38,102 nucleotides of DNA from the NCBI GenBank assembly GCA_036495095.1, contig DASXNK010000021.1, forward strand, positions 1-38,102, read 5' to 3'. The notes beneath the pieces were generated by a model. It was not told where the DNA came from and did not search any database. It saw nothing but the letters and a program-made list of their open reading frames with translations. The DNA comes from Candidatus Dormiibacterota bacterium (lineage in GTDB: Bacteria > Chloroflexota > Dormibacteria > Aeolococcales > Aeolococcaceae). Below are positions 8,228 through 16,005 of the stretch, piece by piece (the first letter of the stretch is position 1; each line of letters opens with the position of its first letter). The position numbers were made by a program, and so were the translations under genes.

Positions 8228-8381
8228 GCGGAGCGTCCCGCCGCATGTCGCGGGCGCTGACCTCGACGCGCAGGCAGCGCTCGCAGTCGTGACAGATCAG
8301 GTGCAGGATCTGCGGCCGGTCCAGCGGCCGGGCGAGTGAGTGGCGGCGGCCACAGCACTCGCACGTGACGATGATGTGCAC
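8211..8381 (-). CDS. Very small zinc-ribbon-like protein (56 residues)
   Basis: It starts at GTG 8381 with GAGGGGG five bases upstream. The protein has two knuckle-like pairs, VTCECCGRRHSLARP and LICHDCERCLRVEV, and a short basic tail. It resembles a free-standing zinc ribbon. It converges on, and slightly overlaps, the small Cys-rich gene downstream of the hydrogenase subunit. The frame stays open upstream to 8603, but that extension lacks cysteines and a ribosome-binding site. Function is unknown. Spacing of the cysteine pairs is the main reason to believe in it. Confidence 0.5.
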   Translation of the reverse strand: MHIIVTCECCGRRHSLARPLDRPQILHLICHDCERCLRVEVSARDMRRDAPLSAAR

Positions 8382-8631
8382 GGTGTCCCCCTCATATCCG
8401 CCCCGGGCCGGCTGCCGGTCTCCGGGTTGGTGACGCGCTCTCGACACCGCTTCTCTCCCCAGGACTCCGATGATCCGCGGATGAGACGCGCGAGCGCTGA
8501 AAAACCTGCGCGGTTCCGGCCAAAGCCGTGCGATTGCAGTGATTGAACCGTCACCGGCCCGGCGGTTGCGCCGTGCGCACCGTGCCATGCGATTGCGCCG
8601 CACGCAGACCTCGACGCGAGCCAGGGCATGC

Positions 8632-9198
8632 TCATGACACCGGATGCTTGCGCAGCCAGTGCAGCACCTGGGCGGCGTGCGCGTCCGGCGGGAAGACGGG
8701 ATAGAACACGTGCTCGACGGTCCCGTCGCGGACGACGAGGGTGAGCCGCCGGTAGAGCACCATCCCGTCGACCGAGAAGGTCGGCAGCCCCAGCTGCGCG
8801 CCGAGCCGCAGCTCCGGGTCGGAGAGCAGCGGGTAGGGCAGCGCCAGACGGCCGGCCGCCTCGTCCTGGTCGGCCCCGCTCTGCGCCGACAGCCCCAGCA
8901 GCGCGGCGCCGGCGCCGCTCAGGTCGGCGTGGTGGTCGCGGAACGAGCACGCCTCCGGGGTGCAGCCCCGCGCCCCGGGGATGTCGTCCCAGCCGGTGGG
9001 CAGCGGCTCGCCGGGGGTGCCGGTGCGGGGATAGACGAACAGCACGGTGCGGCCGCCGCCGAGGGCGCCGAGGTCGACCTCGCCGCCGCCGGTGGCGCGC
9101 AGCCGGAGCGGTGCCAGCACACGCCCCGGCAGGTGGTCGGCCGCACCGTCGTCGACGGGGACCGGCAGTCCGGAGGGCAGCAGCTCGTAGGCGCTCAC
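8632..9198 (-). CDS. Peroxiredoxin, PrxQ/BCP-like
   Basis: This 188-residue thioredoxin-fold peroxidase reduces H2O2 or organic peroxides. Peroxidatic Cys79 and a likely resolving Cys84 lie in GCTPEACSFRDHHADL, the C-x4-C pattern of atypical two-Cys PrxQ proteins. Upstream is the strand VLFVYPRTGTPGEPLPTGWDD. The insertion between the strand and the active site is larger than in classic BCP but occurs in redoxins of this kind. GLSAQSGADQDEAAGRLALPYPLLSDPELRL is the usual core. I chose GTG 9198. TATGCT ends nine bases before it and may be a leaderless -10. Upstream in-frame starts lack the family's features. It is divergent from the blue-copper protein gene. Confidence 0.87.
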   Translation of the reverse strand: MSAYELLPSGLPVPVDDGAADHLPGRVLAPLRLRATGGGEVDLGALGGGRTVLFVYPRTGTPGEPLPTGWDDIPGARGCTPEACSFRDHHADLSGAGAALLGLSAQSGADQDEAAGRLALPYPLLSDPELRLGAQLGLPTFSVDGMVLYRRLTLVVRDGTVEHVFYPVFPPDAHAAQVLHWLRKHPVS

Positions 9199-9370
9199 GG
9201 CCCTCGCAGCATAGCCGTCCGCCGCCGCCGCCGACCGCCGGCCCGCGGCGCACCGGCCGGCCGCACCGCGAGTTTCCAGGACCACCGCGCGCCGCATCCG
9301 GTCCATACTCCACGATCAATCCGGACTCGGGTGACCTCCGGATGTCGAGTCGGCTCGGCGGGAGGACAGC

Positions 9371-9877
9371 ATGCACGGGCGTCGCCGGCCCCGGACGGCC
9401 GCCGCCGGCGGCGGTGCGGCCCTGCTCGCGGTGGTCCTCCTGGCCGCGGTCCACGCGCCGCTCACCACCGGCGCGAAGGTCACCCCGACCCAGGGCGGCC
9501 GCGTGCTCGTCGAGGAGTCGCCGTCGGGGTGCAGCGCCGGCTTCTGCTACGCCCCCGCCGACATCGACATCCGCGACGGCGCCACCGTGACCTGGTTCAA
9601 CAACAGCGCCGCCGCGCACACCGTCACCCGCTGCACCCCGGCGGCGTGCGCCGGCCAGGGCCCCGGCGACGGCCCCGACGCCCTCGGCGACAGCGGCCCG
9701 TTCGCCAACGGCGCCAGCTGGTTCTTCACCTTCCGCACCCCCGGCCGCTACGTCTACTACTGCAGCCTCCACGGCTACCGGGTGATGCACGGCTCGGTCA
9801 CCGTCCACGCCGCCGGCCCGCAGGCCACGCCCACCCCGGCCCAGCCCCTCGGCGTCCCCCTGCCCGGGACCCCGTGA
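9371..9877 (+). CDS. Secreted type I blue-copper protein (plastocyanin/azurin-like cupredoxin)
   Basis: This 168-residue protein has an N-terminal signal (basic start, then a hydrophobic run AAAGGGAALLAVVLLAAV) and a cupredoxin fold. Predicted copper ligands are His83 (AAAHTVTRC), Cys131, His134 and Met139 (YYCSLHGYRVMHG). TVTWFNNS and FTFRTPGRYVYYCSLH are typical blocks of the plastocyanin family. Extra cysteines (ESPSGCSAGFC, TRCTPAACAG) may form disulfides. It probably carries single electrons outside the membrane. A Pro-rich end follows the domain. GGAGG lies five bases before ATG 9371. The partner oxidase or dehydrogenase is not in this window. Confidence 0.9.
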   Translation: MHGRRRPRTAAAGGGAALLAVVLLAAVHAPLTTGAKVTPTQGGRVLVEESPSGCSAGFCYAPADIDIRDGATVTWFNNSAAAHTVTRCTPAACAGQGPGDGPDALGDSGPFANGASWFFTFRTPGRYVYYCSLHGYRVMHGSVTVHAAGPQATPTPAQPLGVPLPGTP

Positions 9878-9910
9878 TTCGTACCGGGCGAGGCACGCCT
9901 CCGAGCTGAG

Positions 9911-10378
9911 TCAGCCCTGGTTCAGTCCCAGGTAGCGGGCGGAGATGTCGGCGACGATCTCCTCGACCTCGGTCCGGTCGAAGCCGGCGACGAAGTCGCG
10001 CAGCACCTGCTCCTGGCGCTCGCCGAGGCGCTCGAGCAGCTGCCAGCCGGTGTCGGCGACGGCCAGGCGCAGCTGGCGGCGGTCGTCGGCGTCGCGCCAC
10101 TCCATGGTGAGGCCGGCGGCGTGCAGCGAGCGGACCATGGCGGAGACGTGGGCGCGGCTGGCATCGAGGTGGCGCACCAGCGCGCTCTCGGGAAGGCCGC
10201 CGTCCCCGGCCCGGGCGGCGAGCGTGAGGAGCACGTGATACTGGGCCGGGCTCAACCCCTCCTCGACGGCGAGCCGGTCGACCAGCGCGACCGCACGCCG
10301 GAACAGCATCCGCATCCGCGCCCGCCGCCGGATCCCCTCGCGCGCGGCGGCGGAGACCGGGTCGGTCCTTCCGGCCAT
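9911..10378 (-). CDS. MarR-family transcriptional regulator
   Basis: This 155-residue winged-helix regulator has LSPAQYHVLLTLAARAGDGGLPESALVRHLDASRAHVSAMVRSLHAAGL as its HTH region and WRDADDRRQLRLAVADTGWQLL as the wing. Both are characteristic of MarR. I chose ATG 10378 with GAAGGA close upstream. TACAAT (10425-10420) is a good -10 for this direction. It is divergent from a response-regulator gene, and that gene or itself may be its target. The effector is unknown. Its 3' end converges on the blue-copper gene with 33 nt between them. Confidence 0.88.
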   Translation of the reverse strand: MAGRTDPVSAAAREGIRRRARMRMLFRRAVALVDRLAVEEGLSPAQYHVLLTLAARAGDGGLPESALVRHLDASRAHVSAMVRSLHAAGLTMEWRDADDRRQLRLAVADTGWQLLERLGERQEQVLRDFVAGFDRTEVEEIVADISARYLGLNQG

Positions 10379-10394
10379 GTGTCCTTCGGTCCAG

Positions 10395-10425
10395 TTGACA
10401 AACTCCGGCTCCCTCGCGGATTGTA
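10395..10425. promoter_or_regulatory. Divergent promoter region of the MarR and response-regulator genes
   Basis: Plus strand: a perfect -35 TTGACA (10395-10400), but only a poor -10 (GATTGT at 18 bp). Minus strand: -10 TACAAT (10425-10420), placing the MarR transcript start about 35 nt before its ATG. The -35 motif sits where a MarR protein bound to its own leader could block both genes. I see no perfect palindrome. Confidence 0.4.
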
Positions 10426-10472
10426 GGTCGGGGGTACGGAAGCGTCTCGCAACCATCCAGGGGAGACCGCGT

Positions 10473-11192
10473 ATGTCCGCCGTCATCCTCGACCTCGAGC
10501 CCGACTACCGGGAGGTGGTGGCGCTGATCTGCCGCCGCCTGGGGCTCCTCCCCGCCTTCGTCGCCGATCGGAGCCTGCTCCTCGAGGCGCTGGGCGAGGG
10601 CGAGGCCCACCTCCTCATCGCCGACTCCGACGCCGTCGGCGGCGCCGAGGGCATCGCCGAGCTGCGCCGGGAGACCGACCTTCCCCTGATCGTCCTCGGC
10701 GGCGGTCCCACCGAGCGCTACCTCGAGGCCGGCGCCGACTACCACCTGCCCAAGCCCTTCGCCCCCGCGCTGCTCCGCACCACCGCCCAGGCGGCACTGC
10801 GGCGGTCGGTGGCGGTGGCCCCGCTGGCGCGCACCCGCATGGTGCTCGGCCGGGTGGTGTTCGAGCCCAGCCGGCGCCGCCTGAGCAGCGAGCGCGGGCG
10901 GCTCTCGCTCACCAGCCGGGAGGCCGACCTGCTCGAGTTCCTGGCCACCCACACCGGCCAGGTCATCAGCCGCGCCCAGATCATCGAGGGCGCGTGGGGC
11001 GGCGTCGCCGAGGCCACCGACGCGGCGGTGGTGAGCAGCGTCTACCGGCTCCGCCGCAAGCTCGTCGAGGCCGGGGCGACGGTGCGCATCGCCACCGTGC
11101 CCGGCCAGGGATACCGGCTGCTCCTCGACGCCGGACCGGGGCGGGGGCTGCTGCCCGCCGGGTCGGCCACGGTGGTGCTGCCACGGTCCTGA
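10473..11192 (+). CDS. OmpR-type response regulator (orphan)
   Basis: This 239-residue protein has a receiver domain (1-115) and a winged-helix DNA-binding domain (about 130-225). Phospho-acceptor Asp51 (LIADSD) and Lys94 (LPKPF) are present. The usual Thr/Ser after strand 4 is replaced by Gly in IVLGGGP, and the N-terminal acidic pair is represented by Asp7/Glu9. The output domain has LTSREADLLEFLATHTGQVISRAQI and RRKLVEAG followed by GQGYRLL, typical of OmpR/PhoB. No histidine kinase lies nearby. The changed switch residue hints at atypical or phosphorylation-independent control. ATG 10473 matches the family start. Confidence 0.85.
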   Translation: MSAVILDLEPDYREVVALICRRLGLLPAFVADRSLLLEALGEGEAHLLIADSDAVGGAEGIAELRRETDLPLIVLGGGPTERYLEAGADYHLPKPFAPALLRTTAQAALRRSVAVAPLARTRMVLGRVVFEPSRRRLSSERGRLSLTSREADLLEFLATHTGQVISRAQIIEGAWGGVAEATDAAVVSSVYRLRRKLVEAGATVRIATVPGQGYRLLLDAGPGRGLLPAGSATVVLPRS

Positions 11193-11866
11193 TCGCCTGT
11201 GCCCTGCGCCGCGAGGCGGCGGCGGTGCGGCGCCGGCTGGGGGCCCGGCCCGGGGTGCGGGTGGTGACCACCGGGATGGGCCCGGCGGCGGCGGCGGGCG
11301 CCGCGGCCGCGCAGCTGGACGGGCGGGTCGTCGTGGTGGTGGTCGCGGGCGTCGCCGGGGGCTGTCACCCCACGCTCGAGACCGGCACGGTGGTCGTGGC
11401 CGAGCGGCTGTGCGACCTGGCCGGGCACCCCCTCGACGCGCCTCCCCCGCCCTCGAGGGTCGTCGCCACGGTCCTCGGCGCCGCCCCGCCCGCGGTCGCG
11501 GGCCTGGTGGCGAGCGGCGACGCCGTGGTCGACGACCCCGCCGCCCGGGCCCGCCTCGCCGCCGCCGGCGTCCTCGCCGTGGAGACCGAGGCGGCGGGGT
11601 GGGCACCGGCGTGCCTCCGGGCCGGTGTCCCGCTGGTGGTGGTGCGGGCGATCCTCGACACCCCGGCGCGTCCCCTGGGCGCCGCCGCCGGCCTCGTCGA
11701 GCCGGGCGGCGACCGCCCCTCCCCCCGCCGGCTGCTCGGCCTGGCCGGCCGTCCCGCCGCCTGGGCGTCGCTGCCGCGGCTGGCGCGGGCCGCCGCCCTG
11801 GCCGAGCGGCGCGCGGCGTGCGCGGTCGCCGCCGTCCTCGACGGGCTGCAGCGGCGCCGCGGCTGA
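11189..11866 (+). CDS. hpnG: Hopanoid-associated nucleoside phosphorylase-like protein (HpnG-like)
   Basis: About 225 residues of the nucleoside phosphorylase/MTA-SAH nucleosidase superfamily. Visible features are LIACALRREAAAV at the start, TTGMGPAAAA, VVVVAGVAGGCHPTLETGTVVVAERL and AVETEAAGWAPACLRAGVPLVVVRAILD (purine-site region). HpnG removes adenine from adenosylhopane to give ribosylhopane. Assignment here rests on this fold plus the hopanoid operon nearby on the other strand. The homologous N-terminus begins where no ATG, GTG or TTG is in frame. CTG 11189 overlaps the response-regulator stop (CTGA) and is my best start. It converges tail to tail with the ABC permease gene. Confidence 0.72.
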   Translation: MIACALRREAAAVRRRLGARPGVRVVTTGMGPAAAAGAAAAQLDGRVVVVVVAGVAGGCHPTLETGTVVVAERLCDLAGHPLDAPPPPSRVVATVLGAAPPAVAGLVASGDAVVDDPAARARLAAAGVLAVETEAAGWAPACLRAGVPLVVVRAILDTPARPLGAAAGLVEPGGDRPSPRRLLGLAGRPAAWASLPRLARAAALAERRAACAVAAVLDGLQRRRG

Positions 11867-11873
11867 GCGCGGG

Positions 11874-12707
11874 CTACCCGCTCCGCTTCAGGGTGCCCAG
11901 CCGCTTCGCCCGCCGCTCGGCGACGGCGAACAGCCAGAGCGCGGCGGGGATGAGCACGACCCCCATCAGCAGCAGCAGGCCGACCTGGGGCAGCAGCGCG
12001 GCGACGTGGGCGCCGTGGAGCAGCGCGTCGCGGATCGACGACAGCGTGTAGGTGAGCGGCGACAGCACCCCCACCGCCTGGAGCGGCAGCGGCAGCACCG
12101 AGACCGGGTAGTAGACGCCGGAGACGAGCAGGAACAGCCCCTGCAGCGCGGTGCTCATCTGCTCGCCCTTCTCCGGCGCCAGCAGCGGCAGGATCGCGAT
12201 CAGGATCCCCAGGCCGATGAGCGGCACCGTCGACGCCGCCAGCACCACCGCGGCGGCGAGCAGGTCGGCGTGGGAGAGGTCGACGTGGAAGACGAGCAGG
12301 GCGACCACGACCACCGCCGCGGTCCGTGCCATGCCGTAGAGCACGGCGAAGACGCAGATGCCGAGCAGGTGGGTGGTCCGCCTCACCGGCGCCATGAAGG
12401 TGTACTCGATGGTGCCCTCCCAGCGCTCCCAGGCGACGATGTAGGCGACCTCCATGAACACCAGCGAGAGATAGCTCCAGAGCATCGAGCCGGCGAGCAG
12501 GTACAGCTGGATGGCACGCAGGTCGACGTGCCCGCCGACGCCGGTGGCCTCCAGGCCGGTGGCGAGGTAGCCGATGCTCATCACGCTGACCATGCTGTAG
12601 ACGAACCACACCGCCTCCCACGCCCAGAAGCGCTGGTAGATGTTCTTCTGCCGCTCCAGGAAGCCGACGAACGCGCCGACCTCGTGGCGGAGCGCGGCGG
12701 TGCTCAT
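11874..12707 (-). CDS. ABC-2 type transporter permease
   Basis: This 277-residue protein has about six membrane helices and the fold of ABC-2 permeases. An N-terminal cytoplasmic helix leads into the first TM, and the typical EYTFMAPVRRTTHLLG loop and a late GVYYPVSVLPLPLQAVGVLSPLTY element are present. Its ATG overlaps the stop of the ATPase gene (ATGA), so the two form one exporter. The substrate is unknown. Position directly after the hopanoid operon terminator makes lipid, hopanoid or drug export conceivable, but nothing in the sequence specifies it. Confidence 0.88.
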   Translation of the reverse strand: MSTAALRHEVGAFVGFLERQKNIYQRFWAWEAVWFVYSMVSVMSIGYLATGLEATGVGGHVDLRAIQLYLLAGSMLWSYLSLVFMEVAYIVAWERWEGTIEYTFMAPVRRTTHLLGICVFAVLYGMARTAAVVVVALLVFHVDLSHADLLAAAVVLAASTVPLIGLGILIAILPLLAPEKGEQMSTALQGLFLLVSGVYYPVSVLPLPLQAVGVLSPLTYTLSSIRDALLHGAHVAALLPQVGLLLLMGVVLIPAALWLFAVAERRAKRLGTLKRSG

Positions 12708-13546
12708 GAGCCGTCCTCCCTGTCGTCACCGATGCTGCGGCCGGTCATGCGCAGGAACACGTCCTCGAGGCTCTCACCGGAGCTGCACAGCTCCGCCGGC
12801 GGCGCGTCGGCCACCACCGCGCCGGCCTCGAGGATGACGATGCGGTCGCAGAGCGCCTCGGCCTCGGCGAGGTCGTGGGTGCAGAGCACGATGGTCACGT
12901 CGCGCTCGTCGCGCAGCACCTGGATGAGCCGCTGCACGTCGCGCTTGGAGTGGGGATCGAGACCGGTGGTGGGCTCGTCCATGAGCAGCAGCGAGGGGGT
13001 GGTGAGGAAGCTGCGCGCGATCGCCACCTTCTGCTGCTGGCCGCGCGAGAGCTGCTTCATCGGACGGTCCATGGCGTCGGCGGGCAACCCCAGCCGGGTG
13101 AGCACAGACACCGCGCGCGGGCGCGCATCCTCGACGGTGCCGTACAGCCGCGCCGCGTAGAGCAGGTTCTCCCACGGGCTCAGCTCCTTGAAGAACGCGG
13201 CCTCGACCGAGACCCGGTTGATGCGGCGGCGCACCGCAGCGGCGTCGGCGACCACGTCATGCCCGAAGACGCGCGCGGTGCCGGTGTCCGGCACCATCAG
13301 GGTCGCGAGGATGCGGATGAGTGTCGACTTGCCGCTCCCGTTCACGCCGATGATCCCGGTGATCCCACCGGCGCGCATCTCCAGGTCGAGGGCGTGCAGC
13401 GCGGTTTTCTCGGTCGCCGCCCCCCGCCGCCAGGGCAGCCCGCCCGGACGCGTGCGGAAGCGCTTGCTCACCCCGCGGAGCTCCACCGCCGGCGCCGTCC
13501 GGCCCGGCACCGGTGTCGCCTCTGCCACCGTCAGCATCTCTGTCAC
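12704..13546 (-). CDS. ABC transporter ATP-binding protein
   Basis: A 280-residue nucleotide-binding subunit with Walker A GVNGSGKST, Q-loop region VSVEAAFFKELSPWENL, signature LSRGQQQK, Walker B LLLMDEPTTGLD and switch His in LCTHDLAEAEALCDR. The layout matches DrrA/NatA-type exporters. The gene starts at ATG 13546, only about 30 nt beyond the terminator hairpin at 13577-13606. Its own promoter must therefore overlap that hairpin, or it relies on read-through from the hopanoid operon. The signature is LSRGQ rather than LSGGQ, a common variant. Confidence 0.92.
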   Translation of the reverse strand: MTEMLTVAEATPVPGRTAPAVELRGVSKRFRTRPGGLPWRRGAATEKTALHALDLEMRAGGITGIIGVNGSGKSTLIRILATLMVPDTGTARVFGHDVVADAAAVRRRINRVSVEAAFFKELSPWENLLYAARLYGTVEDARPRAVSVLTRLGLPADAMDRPMKQLSRGQQQKVAIARSFLTTPSLLLMDEPTTGLDPHSKRDVQRLIQVLRDERDVTIVLCTHDLAEAEALCDRIVILEAGAVVADAPPAELCSSGESLEDVFLRMTGRSIGDDREDGS

Positions 13547-13576
13547 CCGTGATCTCTCTGTCTCGATGAATCGAAA

Positions 13577-13606
13577 AGGACCGCTGTGGCCGGGCCACGC
13601 GGTCCT
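13577..13606 (-). terminator. Rho-independent terminator of the hopanoid operon
   Basis: AGGACCGC and GCGGTCCT, with GTGGC and GCCAC nested inside and a CGG loop, make a 13-bp stem with one bulged base. Read on the minus strand, the stem is followed by TTTTCG. It lies 100 nt after the hpnE stop and before the ABC ATPase start, as expected for the end of the operon. Confidence 0.8.
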
Positions 13607-13705
13607 CGAGATCGGGCGTCAGGGGTCTGACTTCAGATCGTCAAGGCGCGGCCCATGCCGTGCGCGCATCACCCGTTCTCGGGCGTAGCGCCATCCACGT
13701 GGGCC

Positions 13706-15097
13706 TCATACGTTGATCTCCGCGGTCACCGGCGAGGTGCCGGTGGGGAGGTGCAGAGTACCACGGGATCCGGCGAGATGTGCCCGCTCGAGGTGCTCGA
13801 CGGCGGCGCGGCCGCTGCGCGCGGCGCTCTCCATCGTCACCGGCCAGCCGGTCGCGGTCCACGCCCCGGCGAGGGCGAGGCCCGCCACCGGGGTCGCCGG
13901 ACCGCGCCGCAGCGCCGCGCTGCCGGGGCCCAGCGAGGCGGTCGCGGCGCGCTCGCGGGTGACGTGCCAGCCGGTCAGCACGGCGTCGCGGCTGCGCGGT
14001 TGGGCGGCGTGGAGGCGGGGCAGGAGCAGGTCGAGCACCGCCTCGCCGGGGAGGGTGGCGAGGTCCTCGGCGGCGGAGAGCGAGCAGACCACGGTCTCGC
14101 CGTCGCCGGGCTCGTCGCAGAGCCGGCTGCGGCTGAAGAGCCACTGCAGCGGGCTGTCCCACACCGCCAGCAGCGGTGCGTCGAGCACCGGCCGGTCGAA
14201 GCGCAGCACCAGGTTGAGGATGGGGGTGACCCCGAGCCGCTGGGCGGCGGCGAGGTCGGGATCGGCGGCCACCTCGGGGGCGACCCGGGCGAGCAGCGAG
14301 GGCGGCCCGGCGATGACGACACGGGGGGTGGCGAGCACCTCGCCGGCGGCGGTGAGCACGCCGGTCACCGCTCCCCCGTCGACCAGCACCCGGTCGGCGG
14401 CGGTGCCGAGGCGCACCTCACCGCCGAACCGGGCGAGCAGCGCCGTGGCGGGCTCGAGCACGCGGCTGAGGCCCACCCGGGGCACCCCGATCGCGGCGGC
14501 GCCGCGGTGGAGGAGGAAACCCTCCCGGAGCACGAAGGCGCCGACCGCGGCGCTCACCCCTGCGCTGGGCAGGTTGCAGGTGGCGACCGTGACCAGGTCC
14601 CAGAAGGCGCGGCGGCGGGGGCCCCGCGCCGCCGCGCCCAGCCAGGTGGCGAGGTCCACGGCGTCGAGCCGGGCGAGGTCGCGCAGCGCCGCCAGCCGCA
14701 GCACCGCGGCGGCGATCGCGAGCCGGTCGCGGTGGCCGAGGAAGGGCATCCGCAGCAGCGCCGGACCGAGGTGGAGCGGCGCCGCCAGCGGGCTCTCGCC
14801 GAGGCGCGCCCGGCGGCCCCGCTCGTCGACGACGAGCACGTCGAGCCGGGGGGCGAGCGGCACCAGGTGCTCGGTGCCGAGGCGGCGGAGCAGGGCCCGG
14901 TGCTCGGTGCAGCAGGCGAGCACGACGTGCTGGCCGCAGTCGAGGTCACCGCCGAGCCGGCGGTCGGGGTGGGATCGGGCCATGCCGCCGAGCACCGGCC
15001 CGCGCTCGAGCAGCAGCGGCCGCCAGCCCCGGTCGGCGGCGGCGAGCGCGGCAGCGACCCCCGCCACCCCGCCCCCCACGACCACGCAGCCCCTCAC
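13706..15097 (-). CDS. hpnE: Hydroxysqualene dehydroxylase / squalene-associated FAD-dependent oxidoreductase HpnE
   Basis: This 463-residue flavoprotein completes squalene formation by reductively removing the hydroxyl of hydroxysqualene, the last of the three HpnC-HpnD-HpnE steps. The FAD Rossmann motif is at the N-terminus (VVVGGGVAGVAAALAAADRG), followed by LLLERGPVLGGMARS. The C-terminal FAD-contact block is LALAGAWTATGWPVTMESA. DCGQHVVLACC is the substrate-side motif seen in the family. Start GTG 15097 overlaps the hpnD stop (GTGA). It is the last gene of the operon, followed by an intrinsic terminator. Length fits the family. Confidence 0.92.
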   Translation of the reverse strand: MRGCVVVGGGVAGVAAALAAADRGWRPLLLERGPVLGGMARSHPDRRLGGDLDCGQHVVLACCTEHRALLRRLGTEHLVPLAPRLDVLVVDERGRRARLGESPLAAPLHLGPALLRMPFLGHRDRLAIAAAVLRLAALRDLARLDAVDLATWLGAAARGPRRRAFWDLVTVATCNLPSAGVSAAVGAFVLREGFLLHRGAAAIGVPRVGLSRVLEPATALLARFGGEVRLGTAADRVLVDGGAVTGVLTAAGEVLATPRVVIAGPPSLLARVAPEVAADPDLAAAQRLGVTPILNLVLRFDRPVLDAPLLAVWDSPLQWLFSRSRLCDEPGDGETVVCSLSAAEDLATLPGEAVLDLLLPRLHAAQPRSRDAVLTGWHVTRERAATASLGPGSAALRRGPATPVAGLALAGAWTATGWPVTMESAARSGRAAVEHLERAHLAGSRGTLHLPTGTSPVTAEINV

Positions 15098-16005
15098 AGC
15101 CGCCCGATCACCGCACCGCCGACCACAGCCCGGCCCGCCACCGCCAGCTTGGTCCGGGTGTCGAGCCGCAGCCGCGCCTGACAGGGCACGCAGTCGCGCT
15201 CGCGGAGCCGGTCGAGGAGGGTGCGGTAGAGGAGCGCGATGCCCGCCAGGCAGGGACGGCTGCCCCGGGGCACCAGCGGCAGCAGCGCCCCGGCGGCCTG
15301 GAAGGCCTGGGCCGCCCGCTCCGCCTGGAGGGCGAGGAACCGGGTCGCCGGGGCGTCGCCGGGCACCGCGGCGAGCACCGCTGCCTCGTCGAGGCGATGG
15401 GCGGCGAGCTCGTCCTGGGGGAGGTAGAAGCGGCCGTCGGCGGCGTCCTCGGCGAGGTCGCGGAGGATGTTGGTGAGCTGCAGGGCGAACCCCAGCTCGC
15501 CGGCGAGCGCGTCCGCCTCGGGCCCGGCGGCCCCGAAGATGCGGATGCACATCTGGCCGACCACCCCGGCGACGGCGTGGCAGTAGGCGCGCAGCGCGGC
15601 GAGGTCGGCGTGGCGGCGGGGCTCGACGTCCATGGCGACACCGTCGACCAGCGTCTCCAGCAGCGGCCGGGGGATGTCGAAGACCCGCACCGCGTCGGCG
15701 AGCGCCGCCTGCCGGGGGGTGTGGGGGGCCGCCGAGTACACCGCACCGAGCCCGTCGCGGAGCTCGCCGAGGCGGCGGTGCTTCTCGGCGGCGGGGAGGG
15801 CCGGGTCGTCGGCGATGTCGTCGGCGACGCGGCTGAAGGCGTACACCGCGTGGATGGCGTGGCGGCGGCGCGGCGGCAGCAGGCAGAAGGCGACGTAGAA
15901 GGTGCGCGCGCCGTTGCGGGCCACCCGGGCGCACTCGCGGCGGCCGTCGGCCACCAGCTGCTGGCCGTGGAGCGCGTCGGCAGGCCGAGCCTGGTGGACG
16001 CTCAC
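15094..16005 (-). CDS. hpnD: Presqualene diphosphate synthase HpnD
   Basis: This 303-residue member of the trans-head-to-head prenyl synthase family condenses two farnesyl diphosphates to presqualene diphosphate. First Asp-rich motif: VYAFSRVADDIADD. Second: LQLTNILRDLAEDAADGRFYLPQDEL. NGARTFYVAFCLLP is the usual N-terminal block. Start GTG 16005 overlaps the hpnC stop as GTGA. The order hpnC-hpnD-hpnE is the classical order of bacterial squalene clusters. C-terminal cysteines (RDCVPCQARL) do not match known catalytic residues. Confidence 0.93.
   Translation of the reverse strand: MSVHQARPADALHGQQLVADGRRECARVARNGARTFYVAFCLLPPRRRHAIHAVYAFSRVADDIADDPALPAAEKHRRLGELRDGLGAVYSAAPHTPRQAALADAVRVFDIPRPLLETLVDGVAMDVEPRRHADLAALRAYCHAVAGVVGQMCIRIFGAAGPEADALAGELGFALQLTNILRDLAEDAADGRFYLPQDELAAHRLDEAAVLAAVPGDAPATRFLALQAERAAQAFQAAGALLPLVPRGSRPCLAGIALLYRTLLDRLRERDCVPCQARLRLDTRTKLAVAGRAVVGGAVIGRL

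Noticed and set aside
8382-8603. N-terminal extension of the small zinc-ribbon gene
   Set aside because: The extension is basic low-complexity sequence without cysteines, while GTG 8381 has a strong ribosome-binding site.
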